DNA from: Pristimantibacillus sp052113225
GTDB taxonomy: Bacteria; Bacillota; Bacilli; Paenibacillales; Paenibacillaceae
Direction: 5' to 3'
Assembly: GCF_052113225.1 (NCBI RefSeq)
Contig: NZ_JBFRCT010000010.1
Span: 186,001-250,000 of the forward strand
DNA: 64,000 nucleotides
A program made the translations under genes and the position numbers. Every line of letters begins with the position of its first letter. Within the stretch, counting starts at the first letter, position 1. Positions 51,052-59,820 of this stretch are shown here, one piece after another. Under the pieces are notes generated by a model. The model worked only from the letters and a program-made list of their open reading frames with translations, was not told the DNA's origin and made no database searches.

Positions 51052-53025
51052 ATGGCAAATCCGTTTCATGTATTTAAGAAGGATGTAGGTTATTTTCTGA
51101 AAAATAGGATGCTTATCGTTACGTTTATTGGCGTTGCCCTCGTTCCGATGCTGTATGGCGGTTTCTTGATTAAGGGGAATTGGGACCCGTACGGCCAGCT
51201 TCAAGATCTGCCCGTTGCCGTTGTTAATCTGGACAAAGGAGCGGAGTATGAAGGAAAGCCGCTGAATGTCGGCGAGGAGTTTATAGAGGAATTGAAGGAT
51301 AATGAAACCTTCGATTGGCGCTTTGTAAGCGAACAGGCTGCCAAGGAGGGGATGATTAGCAACCTTTATTACGCGACGATTACCATACCTGCCGAGTTCT
51401 CAGAGAATGCGGCTTCCTTAACGAGTGCAACTCCTAAGAAGGCAGATATTATTTTCGAATCGAACAGCTTCTACAACTTTATATCCGGGCAGATCAGCGA
51501 AAATGCGACAAAGGAGCTGCGAAACAAGCTGTCGCAAAACCTCACCGAAGCGTACTCCAGAAGCATGCTTTCGCAATTCACGGCTTTATCGGATGGACTC
51601 TCCCAGCTAGCTAAAGGTGCTTCCGATCTTCATGACGGAGCCGTTCAGCTCGATAATGGAGCGGGCACGTTGAGCAGCAAACTGCATGAGTTGTCCAGCG
51701 GAGCCGCGAAGCTTCACTCCAGCATTGGTCAGCTTCAGGATGGAGCATCGCAGCTGAATACGGGGCTGCAAAAGCTGAGCAGCAGTGCTGCAGCGCTATC
51801 CAGCGGGGCAGAGCAATTAGGCGCTGCGTCAACGCAGCTCCAGCAGGGGGCGGATAAGCTGGCGGATGGAACGGGACAGTTGAAGGACGGCATAGGATCG
51901 GCGAAGGATGGTGCGGATGCTCTTTATGCTGGTATTCAGAAGCTGATAGACAGCCACGAAGAACTAGCATCCGATCCGGCATTGCAGGCGTTGCTCGCTG
52001 GCAGTAAGCAGTTAAGTGATGGGCAGAGCAAGCTGCTGCAAAGCGCAACGCAGCTCGCCGCAGCACAAGGTCAGCTGCAGGGTGGGCTCAAGCAATTAGG
52101 GGCGAAGTTTCCTGCGTTTGTCTCGGGCAGTAAGCAGCTTGGACAAGGGGCAGTACAGCTGGCACAAGGCGCGAAGAAGCTAAAGGACGGCATCGGCCAA
52201 TTCTCTGCTGGAAGCGGTACGCTCGCAAGCGGGGCTTCCCAGCTGGCAACTGGAGCTGACCAGCTTGGTACAGGTGCTGATAAGCTGGCATCGGGCTCGG
52301 CGCAATTGGCGGATAAGCTATCTGATGCCGCGAAGCAGACGGCGAGTCTTCATGCAGACGAGAAGACCATCCAGATGGTCGCCGAGCCGGTAACGATAGT
52401 AGCGAATGATGACCGGAAGGTCCGGCTGTATGCCAACGGGATATCGCCTTATTTTCTATCGATGGCCTTATTCGCTGGTTCGCTTGTCTTCACGACAATG
52501 TTCTCGGCGAGACGATCTTCGTCGGACGAGGCAGACGGTTTTCCATTGTTTCTCAGCAAGCTGCTCACCTTCGGGGTGATGAGTCTAGCGCAGTCCCTTA
52601 TATTAAGCACGGTTATTCTGTACGTGCTGGGATTAAAGGTGCAGAGCGTGCCGTTATTTTATATGTACACCGTATTAACCGGGTTTACGTTTATATTTGT
52701 TGTCCAGACCTTTGTGACCTGGCTCGATAACCCCGGCCGGTTCGTGGTGCTGCTGCTCATGATCTTCCAGCTTGTCTCAAGCGCGGGCACCTTCCCGTAT
52801 GAGCTGCTGCCGAGCTGGGCGCAGGCGATGAATCCGTGGCTGCCGATGACCTACAGCATTCGCGGCTACAGGGATGTGATATCGAGCGGCGACTTCGCTC
52901 ATATGTGGTCGCAGGCCGGGCGGCTTGCCTTTTACATTGCGATCTTTATCATGCTGACGAGCCTGTATTTCGCAATGACCAAGAAACGGGATAGGGATGA
53001 GCAGCAAATGCCTGTGAAAATTTAG
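51052..53025 (+). CDS. YhgE/Pip-family membrane protein
   Basis: A 657-residue protein: one membrane segment near 20-40, a long extracytoplasmic region with about 15 repeats of an 11-13-residue unit of the GAxQLxxGAxxL kind (about 190-445), then six C-terminal segments (from ~465) of the ABC-2-like type. The architecture matches YhgE/Pip (phage infection protein) and YueB-like receptors. The helical repeat region is predicted to form a long surface fibre or rod. No ESX genes lie near it. AAAGGA precedes the ATG at 51052. Confidence 0.9.
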   Translation: MANPFHVFKKDVGYFLKNRMLIVTFIGVALVPMLYGGFLIKGNWDPYGQLQDLPVAVVNLDKGAEYEGKPLNVGEEFIEELKDNETFDWRFVSEQAAKEGMISNLYYATITIPAEFSENAASLTSATPKKADIIFESNSFYNFISGQISENATKELRNKLSQNLTEAYSRSMLSQFTALSDGLSQLAKGASDLHDGAVQLDNGAGTLSSKLHELSSGAAKLHSSIGQLQDGASQLNTGLQKLSSSAAALSSGAEQLGAASTQLQQGADKLADGTGQLKDGIGSAKDGADALYAGIQKLIDSHEELASDPALQALLAGSKQLSDGQSKLLQSATQLAAAQGQLQGGLKQLGAKFPAFVSGSKQLGQGAVQLAQGAKKLKDGIGQFSAGSGTLASGASQLATGADQLGTGADKLASGSAQLADKLSDAAKQTASLHADEKTIQMVAEPVTIVANDDRKVRLYANGISPYFLSMALFAGSLVFTTMFSARRSSSDEADGFPLFLSKLLTFGVMSLAQSLILSTVILYVLGLKVQSVPLFYMYTVLTGFTFIFVVQTFVTWLDNPGRFVVLLLMIFQLVSSAGTFPYELLPSWAQAMNPWLPMTYSIRGYRDVISSGDFAHMWSQAGRLAFYIAIFIMLTSLYFAMTKKRDRDEQQMPVKI

Positions 53026-53034
53026 ATTACCTGG

Positions 53035-53224
53035 TAGACTGGATCTCATACAGTGAAAAATGGACAGGAGTGTTAGATAGGTAGTCTAAATTGGATTCTG
53101 TGCAGTCAAAATACCTTCCCTGGCAGTTGTAGAGTCCTTTGAAGTGAATTTGACTGTACAAAATACAATCTACGTACGTCGTCCATACGATCAACCTAGG
53201 ATTCACTGTACTAGCTCCAACGTA
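53035..53224. repeat. Four-box intergenic repeat, copy 4 (~190 bp, diverged)
   Basis: Boxes at 53035-53054 and 53087-53106 (forward) and 53153-53172 and 53205-53224 (inverted), 52 bases apart in each pair, the same plan as the 10739 element though the sequence has drifted (TGGAT..ACAGT cores kept). Confidence 0.6.
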
Positions 53225-53616
53225 GGGAATGTATTAATTCCGGATTGTCACGTAACGACAGGATTGGTATGGTCCAAAAAGCATTATTTATCAGTTGCGG
53301 CGCAAAGGTTCCGGCAGTTTGTAATCGATTATTTCAAAAATCTTGAGGGGGCTTAATTCCTGCTCCGCATATCTCTTCTATAATAGCGCTTACAGATGAC
53401 AATTTATTCTGGTTTACTCTCCATATGGGGAGGCTTGTCTGCCTATAGGTAGTCTTATGTAGAATTTTGTGATAACATATTGACTTAAAGAGAACGTGAA
53501 CGAGTACATACGCCCATTCCGTTCGGGCCGATAGATCTGCCGGTTGGAACCGCATAACAGCAGTTGAATTGGGTATGATTGAAAGGTCTAGTCATTTATT
53601 CGAGGAGGATTTAACA
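53225..53616 (+). other. Gap upstream of the aldolase gene
   Basis: The 390 bases after the four-box repeat carry no supported gene. TTGACT near 53481 has no convincing -10 partner. The short frames here lack ribosome binding sites and family likeness. Confidence 0.5.
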
Positions 53617-54474
53617 ATGGCATTGGAATCAATGAAAGACATGTTGAACAAAGCTTTGCAAGGCGGTTACGCTGTTGGTCAATTCAACATCAATAACCTG
53701 GAATGGACTCAAGCAATCCTTGACGCTGCTCAAACAGAGCAATCCCCAGTAATCCTGGGCGTATCTGAAGGCGCAGCTCGTTATATGGGCGGCTTCAAAG
53801 TTGTTACGAACATCGTATCCGCTTTGATCGAAGAAATGAAAATCACTGTTCCAGTTGCAATCCACCTGGACCATGGTTCCAGCGTTGACAAATGTAAAGC
53901 AGCTATCGACGCTGGTTTCACTTCCGTAATGATCGATGCTTCGCATGATCCATTCGAAGACAACGTTCGTATCACTAGCGAAGTTGTTGCTTACGCTCAC
54001 GAGCGCGGCGTTTCCGTAGAAGCTGAACTGGGTACAGTTGGCGGCCAAGAAGACGACGTTATCGCTGAAGGCGTTATCTACGCTGATCCTAAAGAGTGCC
54101 AAGAGCTTGTACAACGTACAGGTATCGACTGCCTGGCTCCAGCCCTCGGTTCCGTTCATGGCCCTTACAAAGGCGAGCCAAAACTGGGCTTCAAAGAAAT
54201 GGAAGAAATCTGCCAAACAATCAAATTGCCACTCGTATTGCACGGTGGTACTGGTATCCCTACTGAGCACATCAAACGTGCGGTTTCCCTGGGTACTGCA
54301 AAAATCAACGTGAACACAGAGAACCAAATTGCGTTCACTAAAGTTGCTCGTGAAATCCTGACTGCGGATTCCGAAGTTTACGATCCACGTAAATTCTTGG
54401 CTCCAGGTCGTGAAGCGATCAAACAAACAGTTATGGGTAAAATCCGCGAGTTCGGTTCTTCGAACAAAGCGTAA
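53617..54474 (+). CDS. fba: Class II fructose-1,6-bisphosphate aldolase
   Basis: A ~285-residue zinc-dependent aldolase that splits fructose 1,6-bisphosphate in glycolysis. Visible: the catalytic Asp and zinc His in HLDHGSS (D85, H86), ELGTVGGQED, the zinc-binding VHGPYKG and LVLHGGTGI. The closest group is FbaA/GatY class IIB. I chose the ATG at 53617, after AGGAGG at 7 bases. Codon use is much more biased than that of its neighbours, as in highly expressed genes. It is monocistronic with a strong terminator. Confidence 0.95.
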   Translation: MALESMKDMLNKALQGGYAVGQFNINNLEWTQAILDAAQTEQSPVILGVSEGAARYMGGFKVVTNIVSALIEEMKITVPVAIHLDHGSSVDKCKAAIDAGFTSVMIDASHDPFEDNVRITSEVVAYAHERGVSVEAELGTVGGQEDDVIAEGVIYADPKECQELVQRTGIDCLAPALGSVHGPYKGEPKLGFKEMEEICQTIKLPLVLHGGTGIPTEHIKRAVSLGTAKINVNTENQIAFTKVAREILTADSEVYDPRKFLAPGREAIKQTVMGKIREFGSSNKA

Positions 54475-54488
54475 GTTATCCTTATACG

Positions 54489-54532
54489 AAAAGGCTGAAC
54501 ACTGCGAATAGCAGCTGTTCAGCCTTTTTTTT
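54489..54532 (+). terminator. Terminator of the aldolase gene
   Basis: A 13-bp perfect outer stem (54489-54501 with 54516-54528) plus an inner CTGC/GCAG stem, then T8. Confidence 0.9.
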
Positions 54533-54610
54533 GTTATGTCACGCATCTGCATAATTTGGCGCTGTAGATCCATCCTATTATGTAAGTGTTGTTGCAAGGA
54601 GGTTACGCAA

Positions 54611-54727
54611 ATGAATGAAAGTATGTTCCATCTATCTTATATTATTTTGTTTGGTGTGCTGCTGGCGGCCGGACTTGTTGCTATGGGTTGGATGATTTAC
54701 CACCGTAGAAAGAGAAAGATACGTTAA
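54611..54727 (+). CDS. Small single-span membrane protein (38 residues)
   Basis: A short frame with AAGGAGG 8 bases before ATG. One hydrophobic segment (about 8-30) followed by a positively charged HRRKRKIR tail, so the C-terminus should be inside. Followed by a terminator hairpin. Function unknown; the longer upstream frame start is not supported by a ribosome binding site. Confidence 0.65.
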   Translation: MNESMFHLSYIILFGVLLAAGLVAMGWMIYHRRKRKIR

Positions 54728-54742
54728 AGATAGCCCCTGTAT

Positions 54743-54789
54743 AAAAGCCATGACTGTCCACCTTAGGAGTGGAGTTCATGGCTTTTTTT
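54743..54789 (+). terminator. Terminator of the small membrane protein gene
   Basis: AAAAGCCATGA (54743-54753) pairs with a near-complement (54776-54786), with an inner TCCAC/GTGGA stem, then T7. Confidence 0.8.
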
Positions 54790-54870
54790 GGTGACTGCAA
54801 ATATTCGGTCGATAGGTTATCGAATTGCGATATAATAGAGTCAAATTTATGGGGCAAGGGGATACCGGGG

Positions 54871-55605
54871 ATGAACAAGACAGCGGAAAGCAACAAGTTA
54901 ATGAAAGCCGATACGGTGAATACGGCCGTTATTCCAGCGACAAAGCTGGAAGAGGACAGCTACGATTGGTGGGAGCGGCATGATCAGGTGCTGAAGATTA
55001 AGAATGAAATTAACCCTGAGATTGTGCTGATCGGAGATTCCATTACACATTTCTGGGGAGGACTCCCGGAGTCGACAACTAAGCACGGTGAGGGACAAGC
55101 ATGGGAATCCGTCTTTGGCGGGCGGCGTGTTCTGAATCTTGGCTTTGGCTGGGACCGGACGCAGAATGTACTTTGGCGCCTTGATAACGGGCAAATGGAG
55201 GGACTGTCTCCTGAGTGGGTAGTTATCAATATTGGTACGAACAATACGAGTGAGACCGATAATGCTCGTGCCAGTTCAGCAGAAGAAGTCCGAGACGGGG
55301 TGCGTGCAATTATGGAGCGAGTTCGGACATATGCTCCTTCGGCACGCATTATTCTGATGGCGGTATTCCCGCGAGAAGAATCGCCGGAGGATCCGCGCCG
55401 AAAGCTGATCGGTCAAATGAATGTGCTGTATGCCGATTTGGCTGCGGAGCTGGGCGTAAGGTTCCTCGATATCGGGCAATCGATGCTAGCCGCAGACGGT
55501 ACCCTGCCGAGAGAGATCGCTTTTGATACCTGCCATCTTACAGAGCAGGGGTATCAGCTGTGGGCAGACGCGCTCCGCAAAGAGATGGATACGGGGTCGA
55601 AATAG
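54871..55605 (+). CDS. SGNH/GDSL-family hydrolase
   Basis: A ~244-residue hydrolase of the SGNH fold. Block I GDSITHFW (Ser about residue 57), the block II/III region VVINIGTNNTS with the oxyanion Asn near 127, and block V DTCHLT with the catalytic Asp-His near residue 226. No signal peptide, so it is a cytoplasmic esterase or acetylesterase. The start at 54871 is nine bases after AAGGGG. The long run of bases upstream in the same frame includes the terminator and is not coding. Confidence 0.87.
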   Translation: MNKTAESNKLMKADTVNTAVIPATKLEEDSYDWWERHDQVLKIKNEINPEIVLIGDSITHFWGGLPESTTKHGEGQAWESVFGGRRVLNLGFGWDRTQNVLWRLDNGQMEGLSPEWVVINIGTNNTSETDNARASSAEEVRDGVRAIMERVRTYAPSARIILMAVFPREESPEDPRRKLIGQMNVLYADLAAELGVRFLDIGQSMLAADGTLPREIAFDTCHLTEQGYQLWADALRKEMDTGSK

Positions 55606-55621
55606 AGCCAGGGTTATGAAT

Positions 55622-55647
55622 GCCGTCCGATGGGGACGGCTTTTTTT
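55622..55647 (+). terminator. Terminator of the SGNH hydrolase gene
   Basis: A 7-bp perfect G/C stem (55622-55628 with 55634-55640), loop of five, T7. Confidence 0.82.
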
Positions 55648-55694
55648 ATTCCGTACATTTACAGTGGCAGCTTCGAAAAAACTCCTTTCCGCCT

Positions 55695-55965
55695 AAGACG
55701 GAAAAACCGTACTACAGCGCATATGAGATAGTGCGGAGGCCGATTAGAGGGTGAATAAGACGGAAAAACCGTACTACAGCGCATATGAGATAGTGCGGAG
55801 GCCGATTAGAGGGTGAATAAGACGGAAAAACCGTACTACAGCGCATGTGAGGTAGTGCGGAGGTCGATTAGAGGGTGAATAAGACGGAAAAACCGTACTA
55901 CAGCGCATGTGAGGTAGTGCGGAGGTCGATTAGAGGGTGAATAAGACGGAAAAACCGTACTGCAG
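55695..55965. repeat. 62-bp tandem repeat, 4.4 copies
   Basis: The unit starts AAGACGGAAAAACCGTACTA, at 55695, 55757, 55819 and 55881, with a fifth partial copy from 55943. Copies 1-2 read GCATATGAGATAG and copies 3-4 GCATGTGAGGTAG, showing pairwise duplication. It fills the gap upstream of the Bce-type transporter. Confidence 0.92.
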
Positions 55966-55981
55966 TGTTTAGTCCTAGTGT

Positions 55982-55997
55982 GTGACAAAAACGTCAC
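55982..55997 (+). promoter_or_regulatory. BceR-like operator
   Basis: GTGAC-N6-GTCAC, containing TGACA-N4-CGTCA, close to the TNACA-N4-TGTAA site reported for BceR-type regulators in Bacillales. It lies 80 bases before the ATPase gene. Confidence 0.5.
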
Positions 55998-56076
55998 TTT
56001 AGAATCCCTTACTTCGATGGATGCCCGCTCTTGATATGTCTATATTAATAGATAGAAAGAGGAGAGGGGCTTTATC

Positions 56077-56823
56077 ATGGAGACAGTTATCCAAACCAAA
56101 AATTTGTCCAAAAGCTACGGAGCGACGCCAGTATTGAAAAACATTGATATAACGATACAGTCAGGTGAGCTGACTGCGATTATGGGGCCTTCGGGATCCG
56201 GAAAGTCAACGCTGATGAATGTGTTGTCTACGATTGATCAGCTCAGCGGCGGCGAGGTATGGATTGAGGGGAAATCGCTGCTCGATATGAAGAAGAAGTC
56301 GCTGCGGCAATTCCGGCAGGAGCGGATGGGTTTTATTTTTCAAGACTATAATCTGCTCGATACGTTGACGGTAAAAGAAAATATTCTGCTTCCGCTGTCA
56401 CTTCGTAACTACAAGGCAGAGGAGATGGAAGCTAGGCTCAAGCCGATTCTCGAAGCGCTACATATTGAAGGGCTGCTCGAGAAATACCCGAACGAAATAT
56501 CCGGCGGGCAAAAGCAGCGGGTAGCTTCGGCACGCGCCATCATTACAGAGCCGGCAATCGTCTTCGCCGATGAACCAACGGGTGCACTAGACTCGCGTTC
56601 CGCAACCCAATTGCTTGAGCAGCTTGTATCGCTTAACGCAGCATTTCATACAACAATTATGATGGTCACACACGACAGCTATGCGGCGAGTTACTGCAAG
56701 CGGGTTATTTTCCTGCGGGATGGTGCAATTGTTAGTGAAATTTATGCAGGTGAGCAGCCACAGAAGGCATTCTACGAGCGCATTCTGGAGACGCAAAGCC
56801 TAATAGGGGGCAAGCTGCGATGA
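56077..56823 (+). CDS. BceA-type ABC transporter ATPase
   Basis: A 248-residue ATPase of the MacB/BceA (lolD-like) group: Walker A GPSGSGKST near residue 37, Q-loop FQDYNLLD, signature SGGQKQR near 141 and Walker B VFADEPTGALDS near 162. The next gene overlaps in ATGA, so the ATPase and permease are cotranslated. By family and by the convergent two-component system it probably acts on a cell-wall antibiotic such as a peptide. Confidence 0.93.
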   Translation: METVIQTKNLSKSYGATPVLKNIDITIQSGELTAIMGPSGSGKSTLMNVLSTIDQLSGGEVWIEGKSLLDMKKKSLRQFRQERMGFIFQDYNLLDTLTVKENILLPLSLRNYKAEEMEARLKPILEALHIEGLLEKYPNEISGGQKQRVASARAIITEPAIVFADEPTGALDSRSATQLLEQLVSLNAAFHTTIMMVTHDSYAASYCKRVIFLRDGAIVSEIYAGEQPQKAFYERILETQSLIGGKLR

Positions 56824-58784
56824 GCCTGCTCGATCTTACGATTCGGAATGTGAAAAGGAACTTCCGTCTGTATTCGATTTATTTACTGTCTATGATTATT
56901 GGCGTCATCATTCAATATACCTTCTCGTCATTGATGTTCAATCAGGATATTATCGATGCTATGCAGAACCGCGAGATGTTCCAGACGGGTATGGCGATCG
57001 CCTCGATCGTTATCTTCCTGTTTAATATTTTCTTTATTCTATATGCGAATTCATTCTTCATGCGGCAGCGGAAAAAGGAATTCGGCATGTACCTCTTGTA
57101 CGGATTGAAAGAACGACAAATTGTACGTATGGTCTTTTATGAAACGCTGATAATGGGTGTAATTTCATTGGTTATAGGGATATTGCTGGGAGGGCTCTTA
57201 TCGAAGCTGTTTGGCATGCTGCTCATGAACTTAATGCAGTATGATCAGGTGGTGTCACTATCCTTCCCGCTTGGGGCAATGGCAGCAGCGGCGGGAGTTA
57301 TCCTCCTTATCGCCGTAATCGTCAGCGTGCAAAGCTATGTTCTCGTGAACCGAGTGCAGCTGACCGAGTTATTCCATGCGAATCAAAAGGCAGAAAAACC
57401 TGTTCGCGTATCCGCAGCAATGGCGATTCTAGCTGTTTTCTTGATTGTTATGGCATTTGTACTAATTTGCAGCGGTCAAGGCTCCGCAGTCTGGAAGGAT
57501 TACGGAACGTACAGTATGATCGCCACTGCAATCGGCATTATCGGTGGAACTTACTTGTTCTTCCGTCAGTTCGCAGGATGGCTCTTGCGGCTGATCAGCC
57601 GCCGAAAAAAATATCATGAGGGAAACACCGTACTTTGGACGTCCTCGCTGCGTTTTCAGATCAGAGGCAATACGCTTAACCTAACCTTTATTTCCTTGTT
57701 TAGTGCGGTTATTATCATGCTGCTTTGTTTTGTGACCATTAACTATAAGGTTCAATTTGAAGCGGTTGGCATGAATGTACCAAATGACATCGCGTATGAG
57801 TCGCTCGATCCTTCCACGAATGAGCAGGTTGAGGAAACGATTAATAGCTCAGATCATGAAATCCGGTACCATCTGAAGCCAGAGGCATTAGTTGTAAGTC
57901 CAGTTACAGATCGGGGCATCGCCTTTGATAATCCGGAGTATTATATTCCTGGCTTATGGCTCATTGCGGAGAAAGACTATAATGAATTAATAGCACTTCG
58001 TGGCGATAAAGAGCAGGTTGATCTGCAGGGTATGGAGGCAGTATCTCTAGCGCAAGGATCGGATTTTCCGAAGACGTTTGCCGCTGGGGAGAGACCAAGC
58101 TTTACGGTAAAGGCAGATGAAGAGAAGACTTTTACGATTAGCATGAAGAAGGACTATGCCTACCTTGGCTGGGCTACCGATCCGGTCTTGGCGATGGATA
58201 AGAAAGCAGCGGTGTTCGTGATTTCGGATGAAGCATACCAACAATTAGCCAGCCATGCGGATAAGAAGACATTCGAGATCTACGGGCTGACAGATGCGAA
58301 AAATGCAGATGAGTTGTCGAAGCAAGTACATGCGATTGTCTCCAAAACGGAGGGTACGTACTACTCCTCATTCGCTGATGTGTACTCCAAGCAGATCGAG
58401 AGTTCCTCCCTTCTGCTGTTCGCAGCCGGATTCCTTGCTCTAATAGCGACCTTCGCACTGGCGAGCGTGATCTACTTCAAGCAGCTTCGCGAAGCGACCG
58501 AAGAACGGCTCCAGTATTCGATATTGCGCAAGCTAGGCGCCGAGAACAGTCAGTTCCGCAGTGTGATCCGTAAGCAGCTGCTGTTCGTCTTCCTGCCGCC
58601 AATCGTGCTTGGGCTGCTGTACAGCTGGACCATTATCAAATACTTCATTCTTGATTCCGTGAAGGATTTCCCGGAGCTGCCTGGCATCGTATGGAGCATT
58701 ATGGGGATCTACTTCCTGATCTATCTGGTGTTCTACTCGTCTTCGACGAATCTCTATTACCGGATAATTAATAGGAATTCATAA
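56820..58784 (+). CDS. BceB-type ABC transporter permease
   Basis: A 654-residue permease with ten hydrophobic segments and an extracytoplasmic domain of about 200 residues (about 318-525) between segments VII and VIII, the antibiotic-sensing region in BceB proteins. MRQRKKEFGMYLLYG near 80 is the BceB coupling region. The adjacent two-component system is transcribed towards it. A terminator follows the stop. Confidence 0.93.
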   Translation: MSLLDLTIRNVKRNFRLYSIYLLSMIIGVIIQYTFSSLMFNQDIIDAMQNREMFQTGMAIASIVIFLFNIFFILYANSFFMRQRKKEFGMYLLYGLKERQIVRMVFYETLIMGVISLVIGILLGGLLSKLFGMLLMNLMQYDQVVSLSFPLGAMAAAAGVILLIAVIVSVQSYVLVNRVQLTELFHANQKAEKPVRVSAAMAILAVFLIVMAFVLICSGQGSAVWKDYGTYSMIATAIGIIGGTYLFFRQFAGWLLRLISRRKKYHEGNTVLWTSSLRFQIRGNTLNLTFISLFSAVIIMLLCFVTINYKVQFEAVGMNVPNDIAYESLDPSTNEQVEETINSSDHEIRYHLKPEALVVSPVTDRGIAFDNPEYYIPGLWLIAEKDYNELIALRGDKEQVDLQGMEAVSLAQGSDFPKTFAAGERPSFTVKADEEKTFTISMKKDYAYLGWATDPVLAMDKKAAVFVISDEAYQQLASHADKKTFEIYGLTDAKNADELSKQVHAIVSKTEGTYYSSFADVYSKQIESSSLLLFAAGFLALIATFALASVIYFKQLREATEERLQYSILRKLGAENSQFRSVIRKQLLFVFLPPIVLGLLYSWTIIKYFILDSVKDFPELPGIVWSIMGIYFLIYLVFYSSSTNLYYRIINRNS

Positions 58785-58795
58785 ATAAACAGAAG

Positions 58796-58818
58796 CCCGT
58801 CCACTGGACGGGTTTTTG
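58796..58818. terminator. Terminator between the transporter and its two-component system
   Basis: An 8-bp G/C-rich stem (58796-58803 with 58805-58812, tight loop) followed by a T-run on the plus strand. Confidence 0.7.
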
Positions 58819-58833
58819 TTTTTACAGTTATTC

Positions 58834-59820
58834 TCACCGCTGCAGCGTATTCAGATACGGGTCATGATGCCTTGGGAAATGAATCGTGAACGCTGTGCCA
58901 CTGCCAGCCTCCGATTCGCAAGTGATGTAGTGCCCAAGCTTTTTCGACAGCTCTTGGGCTAGATACAGGCCCATTCCGGTCGACTTCGCATGTGTGCGGC
59001 CGTTCATCCCAGTGAAGCCCCTGTTGAAGATCCGGGGCAAATCCTTCGCCTCGATGCCAATGCCATTATCGCGGAGAATAAGCAGCTTTTCGTCTGGTGT
59101 GGCTGCCGTTTGCACCGTAATGACTCCATGCTCGCCGGTATATTGCAGGCTGTTCGTTATTATCTGATTGATAATAAACAGCAGCCATTTTGAGTCGCTT
59201 TGTACAATCATGTGCGGCAAATCAAGCTGAACACGGATCCGCTTGGAGATGAACACTTTGGAGTGGGCTTTGATGACCTCCTTCATAAGCGGCTCCAGGT
59301 CGCAGTTCACAATGTCATAGTCCTGATTAAAGCTGTCCAGCTTCGCATAATACAAGGCCTGATCCACATAATGCTCGATACGCGACAGCTCCTCGTTCAA
59401 GCTCTGCGGATCTACCTCGGTCTGCTGCATCAGGCGAAGAACAGAGATAGGTGTCTTAATCTCATGGAACCAAGAGATGATGAAATCATAATAGTCTTTT
59501 TGTTTCGACTGAACCTCATTTAAAGCCCGAATATGGGTAATGCCGGTCTCTTCAAGCGTATCCCGATAAGCTTCTGCCTCCAGGGAGAGGGGCTCGGAAT
59601 CCTCACTTCGCATCAAGCGGATCGCCTGCAGATTCCTTGTATAACGATAGGCAGTGAAGGCTGCCAGCCAGAGAACCACAAGCACCAGTGCATAAAAGAA
59701 CGTCGGCCAATGCCAAGACGACTGCGGGTCCGTAGCAAATACGGTGATGATGAGCAGGAAAGCAACGCCATATAAAATAAAATAAGGCCGTTCGTATTTC
59801 AGGAATCGCCAGAAATTCAT
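58834..59820 (-). CDS. BceS-type sensor histidine kinase (intramembrane-sensing)
   Basis: A 328-residue kinase with two membrane segments (about 12-29 and 40-60) and almost no outer loop, the hallmark of BceS-like kinases that get their signal from the transporter. Phospho-acceptor H119 in SWFHEIKTPIS; ATP site with IINQIITNSLQYT, DNGIGI and GMGLYLA. The start overlaps the regulator stop in ATGA. It pairs with the regulator and, by its position, the convergent BceAB-like transporter. Confidence 0.94.
   Translation of the reverse strand: MNFWRFLKYERPYFILYGVAFLLIITVFATDPQSSWHWPTFFYALVLVVLWLAAFTAYRYTRNLQAIRLMRSEDSEPLSLEAEAYRDTLEETGITHIRALNEVQSKQKDYYDFIISWFHEIKTPISVLRLMQQTEVDPQSLNEELSRIEHYVDQALYYAKLDSFNQDYDIVNCDLEPLMKEVIKAHSKVFISKRIRVQLDLPHMIVQSDSKWLLFIINQIITNSLQYTGEHGVITVQTAATPDEKLLILRDNGIGIEAKDLPRIFNRGFTGMNGRTHAKSTGMGLYLAQELSKKLGHYITCESEAGSGTAFTIHFPRHHDPYLNTLQR

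Noticed and set aside
53629..54597. A 322-codon open frame opposite the aldolase gene
   Set aside because: It exists because the aldolase gene uses a narrow codon set that avoids antisense stops. The protein has no family likeness or ribosome binding site.
55695..55965. CRISPR array reading of the 62-bp tandem repeat
   Set aside because: Units are contiguous and nearly identical along their whole length, so there are no unique spacers.
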